NCBI GenBank assembly: GCA_041737175.1
Contig: JBGSSF010000023.1
Span: 62,001 to 126,000 of the forward strand
Length of the DNA stretch: 64,000 bases
Reading direction: 5' to 3'
Origin: UBA5072 sp041737175
Lineage (GTDB): Bacteria; Bacteroidota; Bacteroidia; Bacteroidales; UBA10428
In this document: positions 49,417 to 59,600 of the stretch, piece by piece
Layout of the letters: each line of letters starts with the position of its first letter
Position numbering within the stretch: position 1 is the first letter of the stretch
Notes under the pieces: generated by a model
Databases searched by the model: none
What the model saw: only the letters and a program-made list of their open reading frames with translations
What the model was told of the DNA's origin: nothing
Made by a program: the position numbers and the translations under genes

Positions 49417-50757
49417 ATGAAAAGATCTGTAAAAGTCATTCTCATCATTTGTTCCGTAATTTTAACAACAGGATTGGTTTTCGGTTACCTGATTTATACG
49501 ATAACCCACCGCAGTGAAGCAATTGCAGGTAAACAGGAAAACATACCATCTGTGCTGGGTGATTCTTCTTTTGTTTTGGCTGGCTCGGCCGACTGGCCTA
49601 ACTGGAGGGGTGAGAAGTTCGATGGTAAAAGCTCTTTCACGGGAATAAAAACAGATTGGTCAGATGGTTTAAAGAAGCTCTGGCAGGTAGATTATTTGTG
49701 CCAAGGTAGTTCATCGGCAACTTGGTCATCTCCTGTTGTCAGAGGTAACATGCTCGTTGTTATGGGCAGGGATGAAGTCAACGATATTGTCTTTTGTCTG
49801 AATACCGAAACCAATGAATTGATCTGGAAGGGAACCTATAAAGCAGAAACAGAATCCAGCCATGGTGCAGGGCCAAGGGCAACTCCCTTTATTGATAGTA
49901 GTTTTGTATATACATTTGGCCGTAGTGGCGATCTGGCCTGCTGGAATCTGAAAGATGGCAAACTCATCTGGAAGCAAAATGTTAAGGATTTTGGCGGGCA
50001 GGAACCAGATTGGGGCTTTTCCACAACGCCATTGGTTCTCGATAGAAAAGTAATTGTGCAGGGAGGTGGAAATGCGCTGGTTGTGGCCTTTGACAAAAAT
50101 ACCGGTAAACTGGTTTGGAAAGCGATGCAAGGGGAAGCTGGATATGCGGCGACTGTTCCGGTTACCATTGATAATGAAACAGAATTGATTGTTTATCATG
50201 GTAAAGGTCTGTCACTGGTAGATTCTGACAATGGCAAGGAATACTGGCGTGCTCCCTGGGAGACCAAGTATTGTGTTAATGCCAGCACCCCAGTCGTTTA
50301 TGAAGATATCATTTTCAATACTTCCGGATACGGTATGGGCGGACAGGCATTGAAGTTTAGCAGAGATGGCTATAAAATCCTATGGAAGAGCGAAGTAATT
50401 GGTGCTCAACATTCTGATCCAATTCTGGTTGACGGCTATTTATATACATATTCCGGGGAAAGTACCCGAAAGAACGGTGTGTTCAAATGTGTAGAAATGG
50501 TAACCGGTAAAGAGATGTGGAGTACGAACGAAATTAGTCAGGGTACCACAACCTACATTGACGGACATATCATCTGCATGGACATTTCGGGGAATATATA
50601 TTTGATCAAACCCAATAACCGGTCTTTCGAACTGGTTGGTACACTTATGAAAGCCCTTGAAGATGTTAAAAGTGCTGCCTGGACTGTTCCTGTTACAGCA
50701 AACGGAAAGCTTTATCTAAGGCATTTACAGCATTTGGTTTGTTACAGTCTGATTTAA
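49417..50757 (+). CDS. PQQ-like beta-propeller protein, membrane-anchored
   Basis: Exported protein of 446 aa with one N-terminal membrane helix (VKVILIICSVILTTGLVFGYLIY). A propeller of PQQ/quinoprotein type repeats follows: NWRGEKFDGKSSFTG opens the domain, with repeats such as VFCLNTETNELIWKGTY, LACWNLKDGKLIWKQNV, VVAFDKNTGKLVWKAM and SDNGKEYWRAPW. Each has the xxDxxTGKxxW signature. No catalytic cysteine pair or cytochrome domain is present, so a quinoprotein dehydrogenase is unlikely; BamB-like or binding roles are possible. It follows the nuclease gene by 24 bp. Confidence 0.85.
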   Translation: MKRSVKVILIICSVILTTGLVFGYLIYTITHRSEAIAGKQENIPSVLGDSSFVLAGSADWPNWRGEKFDGKSSFTGIKTDWSDGLKKLWQVDYLCQGSSSATWSSPVVRGNMLVVMGRDEVNDIVFCLNTETNELIWKGTYKAETESSHGAGPRATPFIDSSFVYTFGRSGDLACWNLKDGKLIWKQNVKDFGGQEPDWGFSTTPLVLDRKVIVQGGGNALVVAFDKNTGKLVWKAMQGEAGYAATVPVTIDNETELIVYHGKGLSLVDSDNGKEYWRAPWETKYCVNASTPVVYEDIIFNTSGYGMGGQALKFSRDGYKILWKSEVIGAQHSDPILVDGYLYTYSGESTRKNGVFKCVEMVTGKEMWSTNEISQGTTTYIDGHIICMDISGNIYLIKPNNRSFELVGTLMKALEDVKSAAWTVPVTANGKLYLRHLQHLVCYSLI

Positions 50758-50813
50758 AAAAGAAATTGTTGGCGTCTTGAACAGCTGGCTCATGGCAATG
50801 TTCTGATAAACCT

Positions 50814-51362
50814 TTAGGCATCCCCGGGATTGATCAGCTGCAAAAAAAGCTCTTCAATATAACCGCCCGGGGTCTTTATCCAATCCTTTTTGTGTCCGGA
50901 GACCATGAATCCGGCTTTTTTAAAAAGCCGGAGACTATCCGAATTTCCCCGGGTGATATTGCAGTATAACAGATGCAACTGCAGGGTATTGAAACAATAA
51001 TCGATGAATTTTTCCAGCGCGAGGGTTGCATATCCCTTCTTCCTGTCGGTTTTTTCTCCTACAAGTATGCCCACGCCTGCCCGGTTGTGGTAGGGATCAA
51101 AGTCAAACAGGTCAATGGTACCCACTGTCCGTGATTTTCCCTTGTCATGTCCAATTACATCGATCATCAGTCTCAGCTGCTTAACCTGGTAAATATCCAG
51201 ATGGGCGTTCTCAATGTATTTTTCAAGTATGAATTTTGAAAACGGAGTAATGGTATTGCTTACATGCCATATCTCAGGATCATTTTCCCATCGGTAAAGT
51301 AATTCAACATCAGCGGGTTCCGGGGCCCGCAAGGATATTTCATATTTGACCTGCTTTGTCAT
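50814..51362 (-). CDS. GNAT-family N-acetyltransferase (RimJ/RimL type)
   Basis: Acetyl-CoA-dependent N-acetyltransferase of 182 aa. The acetyl-CoA loop is VGEKTDRKKGYATLALEKF (R/KxxGxA pattern), followed by LLYCNITRGNSDSLRLFKKAGF, the usual C-terminal GNAT motif B. RimJ/RimL-like features (EPADVELLYRWENDPEIW) suggest a small-molecule or protein N-terminal substrate; this cannot be specified. It is upstream of nothing on its strand for 49 bp (the TPR/PD40 operon ends at 51412) and may be the last gene of that transcript. Confidence 0.88.
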   Translation of the reverse strand: MTKQVKYEISLRAPEPADVELLYRWENDPEIWHVSNTITPFSKFILEKYIENAHLDIYQVKQLRLMIDVIGHDKGKSRTVGTIDLFDFDPYHNRAGVGILVGEKTDRKKGYATLALEKFIDYCFNTLQLHLLYCNITRGNSDSLRLFKKAGFMVSGHKKDWIKTPGGYIEELFLQLINPGDA

Positions 51363-51411
51363 GCTGTGAGAGATATAGTGGATAAACTGGCTGTGATGGC
51401 GGGTATTCAGA

Positions 51412-52707
51412 TCAGGGAGATGGCAGATTGGATTTGAGGGTCACCCGGAAGATATCTTCAGATGTCCCGCTTTCCCTGTTTATTCTGGAAATATAACCCG
51501 TTGACCCATTGCTTAAGGGGACAAATCCAAGGTTATCGGCGGTATTATTAACAGGGAACCCTATATTTACCGGATCTCCCCATGTTTTGCCATTTCTTGA
51601 AGTATGGAAAATATCGTATCCGCCCATGCTGTAATGCCCCTTCGAACTGAAGAACAGCGTTTTATCTCCATTACAAAGATGGGGACTTTCCTCATCGAAA
51701 GGTGTATTGATGATCTTACCCGCATTCTTTGGCCTTCCCCATTGCCCGTTTTTATCTCTTGCCGAGTAGTAAATGTCAAAACCTCCTGAACCGCCTTTCC
51801 GCGAACTTGTAAACCAGAGTGTTTGTTTATCATGGGAAATGCAGGCTGAAGTTTCATAAGCCCTGGAATTGATGAATTTGCTGAGTGGCTCAGCTTTTGA
51901 CCAGGATACGCCGTTACGGTATGATACATACAGGTCACTTCCTTCCAGACTTTTTTTAACAAGGTACAATTCATTGCCATCGCCGGAAAGACATACCGGA
52001 TAAAAATCACCGTCGGACAGGATCAAGGGATTAAGATTTACAGGCTGACTCCAGGAATCTCCTTTTTTTGTTACAAAGAAAATGGCATCGTAAAATTTAA
52101 GCCTCCTGATAAATGCCATGCTTTGGCCATCAGCTGAAACCACCGGGTAAATTTCCGATGCTGATGTGTTTATCATGGTATCCAATGCCAGTTCCTCAAA
52201 TTCAACCGGACTATCAAAAATGATCTTGGCCCTTTCGCATGATTTTATTTCATTCTCAACGATGTTCACGTTGTAATTGCCATAATAAAACGGAGAGCGC
52301 ACGAAAGTATCATAAGCCATCAGGGCATCCTCCAGCCTGTTGTCAATCCGGTATACATTTCCCAGATAAAACCAGGCATGTAATGGCGCGCTGCTTTCTT
52401 CGAACTCCCTGGCACGGTATTTGTTTTTTGCTGTGGTTTTTTTGGTCGCCTTTTCGAAATGTGGAATAGCGAGCGTCTCTTCACCGGGAATGTTCATATA
52501 GCATTCGCCCAACAAAAAATTGAAATGAGCATTGTCCGGATTGCTTTCAACTACTTTTCTGAAATAATATGCGGCTTCCTGATAATCACCCCGTGCAAAA
52601 AAAAACTTACCTTCCTCAAAGGATTCCCGGGTTTCGGAAATGGTCTGCCCGCTGACAAACGAAACAATCGGAACAAGAAGGATTATAAACAGAAAGGTAC
52701 GCATCAT
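51412..52707 (-). CDS. TPR/PD40 envelope protein without OmpA domain
   Basis: Exported protein of 431 aa (signal MMRTFLFIILLVPIVSFVSG). A TPR region (about 25-145) with EGKFFFARGDYQEAAYYFRK and HFNFLLGECYMNIPGEETLA is followed by a PD40/WD40-like propeller with blades such as SADGQSMAFIRRLKFYDAIFF, GDGNELYLVKKSLEGSDLYV, SHDKQTLWFTSSRKGGSGGFDIY and NGDKTLFFSSKGHYSMGGYDIF. It ends soon after the propeller, with no OmpA or peptidoglycan anchor. It is the fourth and last of a tandem set of paralogues related to T9SS PorE, and lies 4 bp after the OmpA-bearing member. It could act as a soluble or complex-bound partner of the others. Confidence 0.85.
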   Translation of the reverse strand: MMRTFLFIILLVPIVSFVSGQTISETRESFEEGKFFFARGDYQEAAYYFRKVVESNPDNAHFNFLLGECYMNIPGEETLAIPHFEKATKKTTAKNKYRAREFEESSAPLHAWFYLGNVYRIDNRLEDALMAYDTFVRSPFYYGNYNVNIVENEIKSCERAKIIFDSPVEFEELALDTMINTSASEIYPVVSADGQSMAFIRRLKFYDAIFFVTKKGDSWSQPVNLNPLILSDGDFYPVCLSGDGNELYLVKKSLEGSDLYVSYRNGVSWSKAEPLSKFINSRAYETSACISHDKQTLWFTSSRKGGSGGFDIYYSARDKNGQWGRPKNAGKIINTPFDEESPHLCNGDKTLFFSSKGHYSMGGYDIFHTSRNGKTWGDPVNIGFPVNNTADNLGFVPLSNGSTGYISRINRESGTSEDIFRVTLKSNLPSP

Positions 52708-52711
52708 CTCT

Positions 52712-54607
52712 TTATTCCCTGAATTGAAGGTGTTCCGGAATTGCAGGCATTCTGATGATAATCACATTATTATCAGTACCAATGATCTCATACTCAACCC
52801 GCCTGTTCAAACCACGTCCCTCGGGATTATCTGATCCATCGGGATTTGAGTTGATCGCGGCAAAGTTCTTTTCGCCAAGGCCCAGAATCTCAAGCCTGCT
52901 TTTATCAATTCCCTTGTTGGTCAAATATTCAAGAACGGTTAAAGCTCTTTTTTCTGATAATTTCAGATTATACTCAGCAGGTCCCTTGGCATCCGCATGG
53001 CCGACCAACTTAACACGTACAACAGGATATTCTTTCATAAGCTGGGCAACTTTTTCGAGTTGATTCTTCCCTGCAACAGAAAGCTGGAAATGGTCAAAGG
53101 CAAAGTAAACAGGATCCAGTACAATATCCTTTGGGGTAACAGGGGCAGGCGGAGGAGGTTGTGGTGGTTGTGTTGGTTGTGGTGGTTGAGCGGGTTGCGG
53201 TTGCTGTGCTGGCTCAGGAACAGCGGGTGTAACAGCAGGTTCCGCAGGTTTTACTTCAGCTATCACAGGGGGCACTGGTTTTGCCTGTTTCGCGAAAAAG
53301 TCCGCAAGAACCATGGGCAATGGATCATCGTCTTCCGGCTGTATGGCATATACATCTTCTTTTCCATAGCCCCCATCCCGGATCATTGATATATAACCAA
53401 TCCTGGCATTATTCCAGGGATAGAAGAACAGGTCATCATCTGTGGTATTTATGGGATAGCCGATGTTCTCAGGTTTGGACCATTGTCCGGATGCATCAAG
53501 TTTCGATTTAAAGATGTCGTATCCCCCCATATTGTCGTTTCCCTGTGAACTGAAATACAACGTACTGTCATTATCAGTAATAAAGGGTGTATCTTCATTG
53601 AGGGCAGTATTGATACTGCTACCCAGATTTTCGGGTAAACCCCACTGACCATTGCCCTGAAGTTGCGCTTTATAAATATCCATATCACCCATGCCATCCT
53701 TGCGGTTGCTGGTGAAATAGAGGGACTTCCCATCCCTGGAAATCGATGCATGCGATTCCCAATACTTGGTGTTAATATCCTCACCGGATACAGGAAGAGA
53801 TTTTGACCACTTGCTATCGGTCTGACGGCTGATATAAATATCACTGTTAAAAGCATCTTCCTTTGTCAGAAACAGTTGCGATCCATCGTAAGAAACAGAT
53901 GAAACATACTGGTCACCATCTGATTGTATCTGCGGGGTAATATTCACAGGGGAGGACCAACCTTCAGGGGCGTATCTGGAAAAATAAATAGCGTCATAAA
54001 AAGGTAATTCATTCATATAGAATAATGTTTTGCCATCACCGGAAACCACCGCTTTGTAATTCGATGAATTGCCGTTGACAGAATCACCGAGATTGGTAAT
54101 TCTGACTCTCAAAGGATTGCTCATAAAACGAAGGGCTGTATTGCAGGCCAGAATTTGCTGATCAGCATATTTTATTTCATTAACGGAGTTTGCAAGTTCT
54201 TTGTATTTATTGTAAGATTCAATCGCTTTGTCAACGTTATTGTTAACCCTGTATGCATTGCCCAGAAACAGGTAAGCATCCACCGGAGCTGTTTTTTGTT
54301 TCAGTGAGCTTTCTTTGTATTTGGGACTAATATTCTTGACTGCCTCCAGTAAGTAATCAATGGCCTTCTCCTTCTGTCCGGGAATGTTCAGATAACAGAT
54401 CCCCATCCTGTAATTAATATTGGCATTGTCTTTATAACCGTTGTTGTAAAGTTCCAGATAATCGTAAAGGGCATCGGCGTATTCTTCCTGGGCAAAGAAA
54501 AATTCTGCATCCAAAAAATATTCTTTAAGTTCAGCCTGGTCTTTTTCTTGTGCCTGTAAGGGTAATTGCGCTAAAAGGATGAGAGCAAGAAACACGGCCG
54601 TTTTCAT
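52712..54607 (-). CDS. TPR/PD40/OmpA protein with Pro-rich linker (PorE-like)
   Basis: Exported protein of 631 aa. Signal MKTAVFLALILLAQLPLQAQ; TPRs about 25-165 (AEFFFAQEEYADALYDYLEL); PD40 propeller about 170-430; a Pro/Gln-rich linker (about 455-505) made of short PQP/PPQP units; and an OmpA peptidoglycan-binding domain (LDPVYFAFDHFQLSVAGKNQ, VKLVGHADAKGPAEYNLKLS, RRVEYEIIG) to the end. This order, but without a carboxypeptidase-like domain, is near PorE of Porphyromonas, which attaches T9SS parts to peptidoglycan. It sits between two paralogous genes and 4 bp before the PD40-only protein. Confidence 0.88.
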   Translation of the reverse strand: MKTAVFLALILLAQLPLQAQEKDQAELKEYFLDAEFFFAQEEYADALYDYLELYNNGYKDNANINYRMGICYLNIPGQKEKAIDYLLEAVKNISPKYKESSLKQKTAPVDAYLFLGNAYRVNNNVDKAIESYNKYKELANSVNEIKYADQQILACNTALRFMSNPLRVRITNLGDSVNGNSSNYKAVVSGDGKTLFYMNELPFYDAIYFSRYAPEGWSSPVNITPQIQSDGDQYVSSVSYDGSQLFLTKEDAFNSDIYISRQTDSKWSKSLPVSGEDINTKYWESHASISRDGKSLYFTSNRKDGMGDMDIYKAQLQGNGQWGLPENLGSSINTALNEDTPFITDNDSTLYFSSQGNDNMGGYDIFKSKLDASGQWSKPENIGYPINTTDDDLFFYPWNNARIGYISMIRDGGYGKEDVYAIQPEDDDPLPMVLADFFAKQAKPVPPVIAEVKPAEPAVTPAVPEPAQQPQPAQPPQPTQPPQPPPPAPVTPKDIVLDPVYFAFDHFQLSVAGKNQLEKVAQLMKEYPVVRVKLVGHADAKGPAEYNLKLSEKRALTVLEYLTNKGIDKSRLEILGLGEKNFAAINSNPDGSDNPEGRGLNRRVEYEIIGTDNNVIIIRMPAIPEHLQFRE

Positions 54608-54703
54608 ATGCTGGGGTTTTAGTTATAGCAAATTTAATAATTTAAGAACAGGTATGCTAAAAATAACAGGGCTAATTCGCAAATACCTCAAGGGTTCCTG
54701 AGG

Positions 54704-56698
54704 TTACTTTCTCAAAAGATTTTCCGGGATGTCCCTGAACCTGATTACAATTAACTCATTGGTTGATCCGCTAATCAGCAATTCTACGCGCCTGTTGTAA
54801 CTTCTGCCCTGAGGATTATCAGTTCCGTCGGCATTTGCCTCTATTGTCAGCGGATTCTCCTCTCCAAAACCATCCACTGATATCCTATCAGCAAATGATG
54901 CCTTTTTCTGCAGATAATCCTGAATTACCCTGGCACGCGTTAAGGAGAGCTTTTTATTATAGCTGTCATTTCCCTTCGAATCAGCATATCCGTTTAACCG
55001 GAGGGTTATTCCGGGATATTTTATCATCCTTTGCGCAATCTCGTCCAAATAATGCTGGTACTGTTCTTCGATCTGACTTTTATCAAATGCGAAACGGATA
55101 TCTTTCAGGATCAAAGTATCTGTAACGAACCTGGAGGGAACGGTAATATCAGTATTCAGGATAAGTTCATTGTGAGGAAAGTAATCCGGGATATTGAGTT
55201 CCCTGGTCAGCAACAATTGGGTTTCATCACTAAAATTCAGGTTGTACAATCCGCCGGGAAGCTTTTGTGTGAAGGAGCCGTCACGCTGCAGCTGTTGCAA
55301 GGCAAACGTATCCTCCGTTGTTTTGTCGATAAAAGCAATGGATATGTTGTCGGGGCTGTAGTCCGGGTCACTTTTCAGGTTCACTTTCCCGCTTACGGTA
55401 AACCTTACCGGATTACCAAAAGAATGAATGGTATAGCGCAGAATGTCCTGTCGGCCGTTGTTACGTGAGAAGCGCGACTGATAAGCGCTATTTCCGGAAC
55501 CTATCGGGAAAAAAAACAAATCATCATCGGTAGTGTTCAATGGAAATCCTATGTTCACCGGGGGCAACCAATTTCCTTCATTATCCATGTCGGAGAAAAA
55601 TACATCATAACCGCCCATGTTATAATGACCCTGCGAACTAAAAAACAATTTACCGGAATTAGACGCAACAAAGGGTGATTCTTCATTGTAGGGCGTATTT
55701 AATAAAGGCCCCAGATTAACCGGTTCACTCCACTCACCCGATGGGGTGACAGCGGAGCGATAGATATCCAGCCCGCCAATACCACCCTTCCGGTCACTGG
55801 TCAGGTACAGATATTTTCCGTCCGGTGAAAGGGAGGCATGTGATTCATTAAACACAGTATTGATATTGTTATTCAGTCTCGACAGTTCGGTCCATTTGCC
55901 ATCTTTAAATTCCGTAGTAAATATTTCACCACTGCGATAAGGATCGTAGAATGTCAGAAAAAGTCTGTTACCGCCGGCAGATACACCGGTTATATAGTGA
56001 TCCCCGTCTGATTTTATTTCAGGTGTCAAATTTTCAGGGATCTGCCAGGATGTATCGCTTTTGGTTGCCCGCATAACAGCATCATAAAACTTCAGCTGGT
56101 TCATATAATACATGACCTTCTCATCCGGAGTAAGCAAGGGATTGGAATTAGATACCACTGAATTGATAATATCGGAAAGCGTATCGGCTGTAAAAATTGC
56201 GGGAGATGCAATCAGCTCCAGGGCGTTGTTACACCGTTCGATATGGTATTCAGCGAGTGCCCTGTTCTCGGTTTCCACATCATCAATCTTGCTGATATAG
56301 GAATTAAAACAGGCCAGGGCATTGTTGAGATCATTATCCAATCTGTAAGCAATACCAAGGTATAATAAGGATTTTACGGGAGCAAATTCTTCTTCGAGTG
56401 CATTACCAGTGTAATTTGCTGAAATTTTTTGCGTGGCATCTTTGAGGTATGGAATGGCATATGTTTTTTGTCCAGGTATATTCAAGTAACACTCCCCGAT
56501 TTTGAAGCTGATATTGGCTGTATGATATCCTTTATCTTCCAGAGATTTCAGCACTGGAAGCGCTTCGTTGTATTCTCCCGCGAAAATATATTCAAGTGCT
56601 TCGTTATAAAGGTCGGCCGGACTAGGTACAATTTTCTGTCCCAATCCGGGAAGACATGCCGTAAAAACCAGGAGGAAAACGAATGACAGCTTATTCAT
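54704..56698 (-). CDS. TPR/PD40/carboxypeptidase-regulatory/OmpA protein (PorE architecture)
   Basis: Exported protein of 664 aa. Signal MNKLSFVFLLVFTACLPGLG; TPRs about 28-160; PD40 propeller about 170-430 (TPDEKVMYYMNQLKFYDAV, SPDGKYLYLTSDRKGGIGGLDIY); carboxypeptidase-regulatory-like beta domain about 450-520 (FTVSGKVNLKSDPDYS, GLYNLNFSDE); and a C-terminal OmpA domain (LKDIRFAFDKSQIEEQYQ, LRLNGYADSKGNDSYNKKLS). The four-domain order TPR-propeller-CRD-OmpA is that of PorE in the type IX secretion system. Its start overlaps the stop of the large upstream paralogue by 8 bp. Confidence 0.88.
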   Translation of the reverse strand: MNKLSFVFLLVFTACLPGLGQKIVPSPADLYNEALEYIFAGEYNEALPVLKSLEDKGYHTANISFKIGECYLNIPGQKTYAIPYLKDATQKISANYTGNALEEEFAPVKSLLYLGIAYRLDNDLNNALACFNSYISKIDDVETENRALAEYHIERCNNALELIASPAIFTADTLSDIINSVVSNSNPLLTPDEKVMYYMNQLKFYDAVMRATKSDTSWQIPENLTPEIKSDGDHYITGVSAGGNRLFLTFYDPYRSGEIFTTEFKDGKWTELSRLNNNINTVFNESHASLSPDGKYLYLTSDRKGGIGGLDIYRSAVTPSGEWSEPVNLGPLLNTPYNEESPFVASNSGKLFFSSQGHYNMGGYDVFFSDMDNEGNWLPPVNIGFPLNTTDDDLFFFPIGSGNSAYQSRFSRNNGRQDILRYTIHSFGNPVRFTVSGKVNLKSDPDYSPDNISIAFIDKTTEDTFALQQLQRDGSFTQKLPGGLYNLNFSDETQLLLTRELNIPDYFPHNELILNTDITVPSRFVTDTLILKDIRFAFDKSQIEEQYQHYLDEIAQRMIKYPGITLRLNGYADSKGNDSYNKKLSLTRARVIQDYLQKKASFADRISVDGFGEENPLTIEANADGTDNPQGRSYNRRVELLISGSTNELIVIRFRDIPENLLRK

Positions 56699-59600
56699 TC
56701 TTACGCTTTTTTCGAATGAAAAAGATGATCAGCAAGGCAATGATCAGCGCATTCACCACGATCAGGGAGGCGACCAGTCCAGGTTTATCAAGTCCCGAGA
56801 ACCAGCCTTCCTTTTGATCCTCGCTTCCTGCATCAGGTCCTTTCCTGAGTAGCATTTTTAAAAGAACTCTCAGCAGATCACGTTCCGTATACTCAAATTC
56901 ATCGGCTACCGAAAGGAGGTACTGCATGACCTCAAGCGGCTTTGAGAACTGTTCCACACGGGTAGACTCAAGCGCGCTGGCAATCCGGTGATCACCAAAA
57001 CGAATCAGCATATCAATAAACTCCTGGATATCCTTTGGATCAATGATATCGATTAAAAGCTGGTAGACCATTTCACGATTAAAGTCATGAAACTGCGATT
57101 GACTGAGCAGATAATTTACCAGCTCTTCAAATGTGTTGATTTTCAGGTTCCGGATATCAATTTCCTGCAGGAATGTTTTCAGACTTCCGGTAGCTTTATG
57201 CACGAGCAATTGCCTGAAAAGATCAACATAGTAATAGGGATCCTTACGGATCTTTTCGATGTTTTCCATCAGTTCGCGTTTGGAATAACCGCGAAGGTCC
57301 GCAGCACCTAGCAGATAAGTAATAAGTCCTACCGCATTCCTGACGTTCTGCTTCTCCATGTTGAGATCAAGAATGGTTTGTTTCAGGCTGTCCGATGATA
57401 TGAAAAGGAGACCCTGGGCAAGGAAATGGACATCCAGATCCATCGCAGCCTTTTTGAGTGCCTCCTCCAGTTCAGAAAGCGGGAAAGTCTTACTTTCTGC
57501 GCCTTTCATAATAAAATCAGCAACTGAACGGGTATCAGGGAAATTCTTCCAGTCCTGCTTCATTTTACCAAGGTAATCTGCCAGGTCACCGGTCGAGAAT
57601 GATTCGAGCAGTTCAATCAGTGCCCTGGGATCGCGTGTAAGTGCGGCAATTCTATAAAGTGCTTCACGGAGCTCTTCAAGCTTATAATTACTTCCCGGGG
57701 CTTTATCGTACAGGTAATCAACCAGCGCCTCCGATGAAAACAGGCTGTTTTTCCTGAGATCCAGGCTTTCCAGCGTCGTGACAAGGCTATCCGTGGAATT
57801 GCTGAGCAGCTCGTTGTAAAACATATTCAGGTCTTTCTGTGCCAGGAACCTCGCGATCAGGCCTTCCACCTCTTCCATGGTATAGCCCTGCTCAACAGCA
57901 TTTTTCATGAGGTAATCATAGAGATCTGCAATTGAATTGAATTGTGAATCACGCAGATTAAGGCTTTTCAGGTATTTCTCGAGATTTCCCTGGGCCATGG
58001 TTGTCAATCCCATGTACCTGTCGGAATCTGAAAGAATGGATTTCTGAAAAGGAACAGGCGCCGTTGCTTCCTCAACACGAGGAGTATAGACTACTGTCAC
58101 CTCGCGTGTGGTGCTGTTACCTTTGGAATCGGTAAGCGTAAACCGAAGCACATTGGTGCCGGGTTCAGGTGTAAGCATGTAAACAAAACGCCTTCGCTTG
58201 ATGTCAAAATTCTCAGTTTTTCTCAGATCATCATTGACTATCGTTTCAACTTTAAGGGTTGTATTTCTTTCAAGATCAAGTCTTATGGGAATGGACTCAT
58301 TGGTGGTCACATTGTAACTTGTAATGGGTATCGATAATTCCGGACCGGGGACAATTTGCCTTACAGTATCCGGGACAATCTCGGAGGCTGTAATACCGGC
58401 TGTCTCTGCGGTGAGCAATGAGGAATGAGCTATGATATTCGAGGGATTATTCAAAGGAAAGATCAACCGCTCGTTTTTATCATTTATGCCTTTGCCCTTA
58501 ATCTGAAGGTCAAATTCTCCGGATAGTGCATCAAGGGTGTAGGTACCGTCGGGATTGAGCTTTGACTGGTCAACGATTTTTCCGGTTTTTACATGGGTAA
58601 GCGTGGCCGTAAAATCAGAATAATCGGGCTTGATCTGTCCTTCAACTCGTGTTACCCCGTTAAGTATGAACTTTCTGGGATGAAGATCGGTGAACACTTC
58701 AAGTTTGTATAGATCCAGCATGCCATAGGAATCGTTCGGGTCATATTTGGAATAGTAAGCATAGGCACCGTCGCGTAAGGGAACAAAGAAAAGATCATCC
58801 CGTGTAGTGTTTAAAGGGTAGCCGGCGTTCAGCGGTTTTGCCCATTGCCCGTTATCAAGCCTGGTGCTGTAAAAAATGTCATAACCACCCATATTATAAT
58901 GACCCAGCGAACTGAAATACAAGGTGCTGCCATCATCTGTCACAAACGGAGTGTCTTCGTTATACTTTGAGTTTATCACCGGTCCGAGATTAATAGCCGG
59001 ACCCCAGTCGCCGCCCCTGTTGCGCTCCGATTTATAAATATCGAGCCCTCCGTATCCGCCCTCGCGGTTACTTGTGAAATATAATGTTTTGCCCTCTTTT
59101 GAAAGTGATGCGTGGGATTCCCAGTACTTGGTATTTATGTTGCCGTTCAGTTTTTCCAGTTTGGACCATTTGCCGTTCCGTAATTTGCTCACATAGAGAT
59201 TGCCGTCAAAATTATCACTCCTGTAAACAAACAGCTCATCGCCAGTATAGGAAAGGCCTGTGCAATAGGAATTTCCGTCAACGCCAAAGGATTCAGTCAG
59301 ATTAAGGGGTTCGGACCATTTTCCGTTGTCTTTTCGGCAATAAAATACCGCATCATAAAACTGAAGCTTCCTGGTAAAGACCAATACCTTTTCATCGCCG
59401 GAGACCAGCGGATTGATCTCTTCGAACCGGTCATTGATGCCCTCTCCCAGGTTAACGGAAATAAAGTACATGGGATTCTGCCGCTGACTGGTTGCTACCT
59501 TGCAAGCTGTGATCTGTTCATCCACCAGGGCAACATCATATACAACCGGGTCAAGAATCTGCTTGAATTGTTCAAATGCCTCAATGGCATCATTCATGCG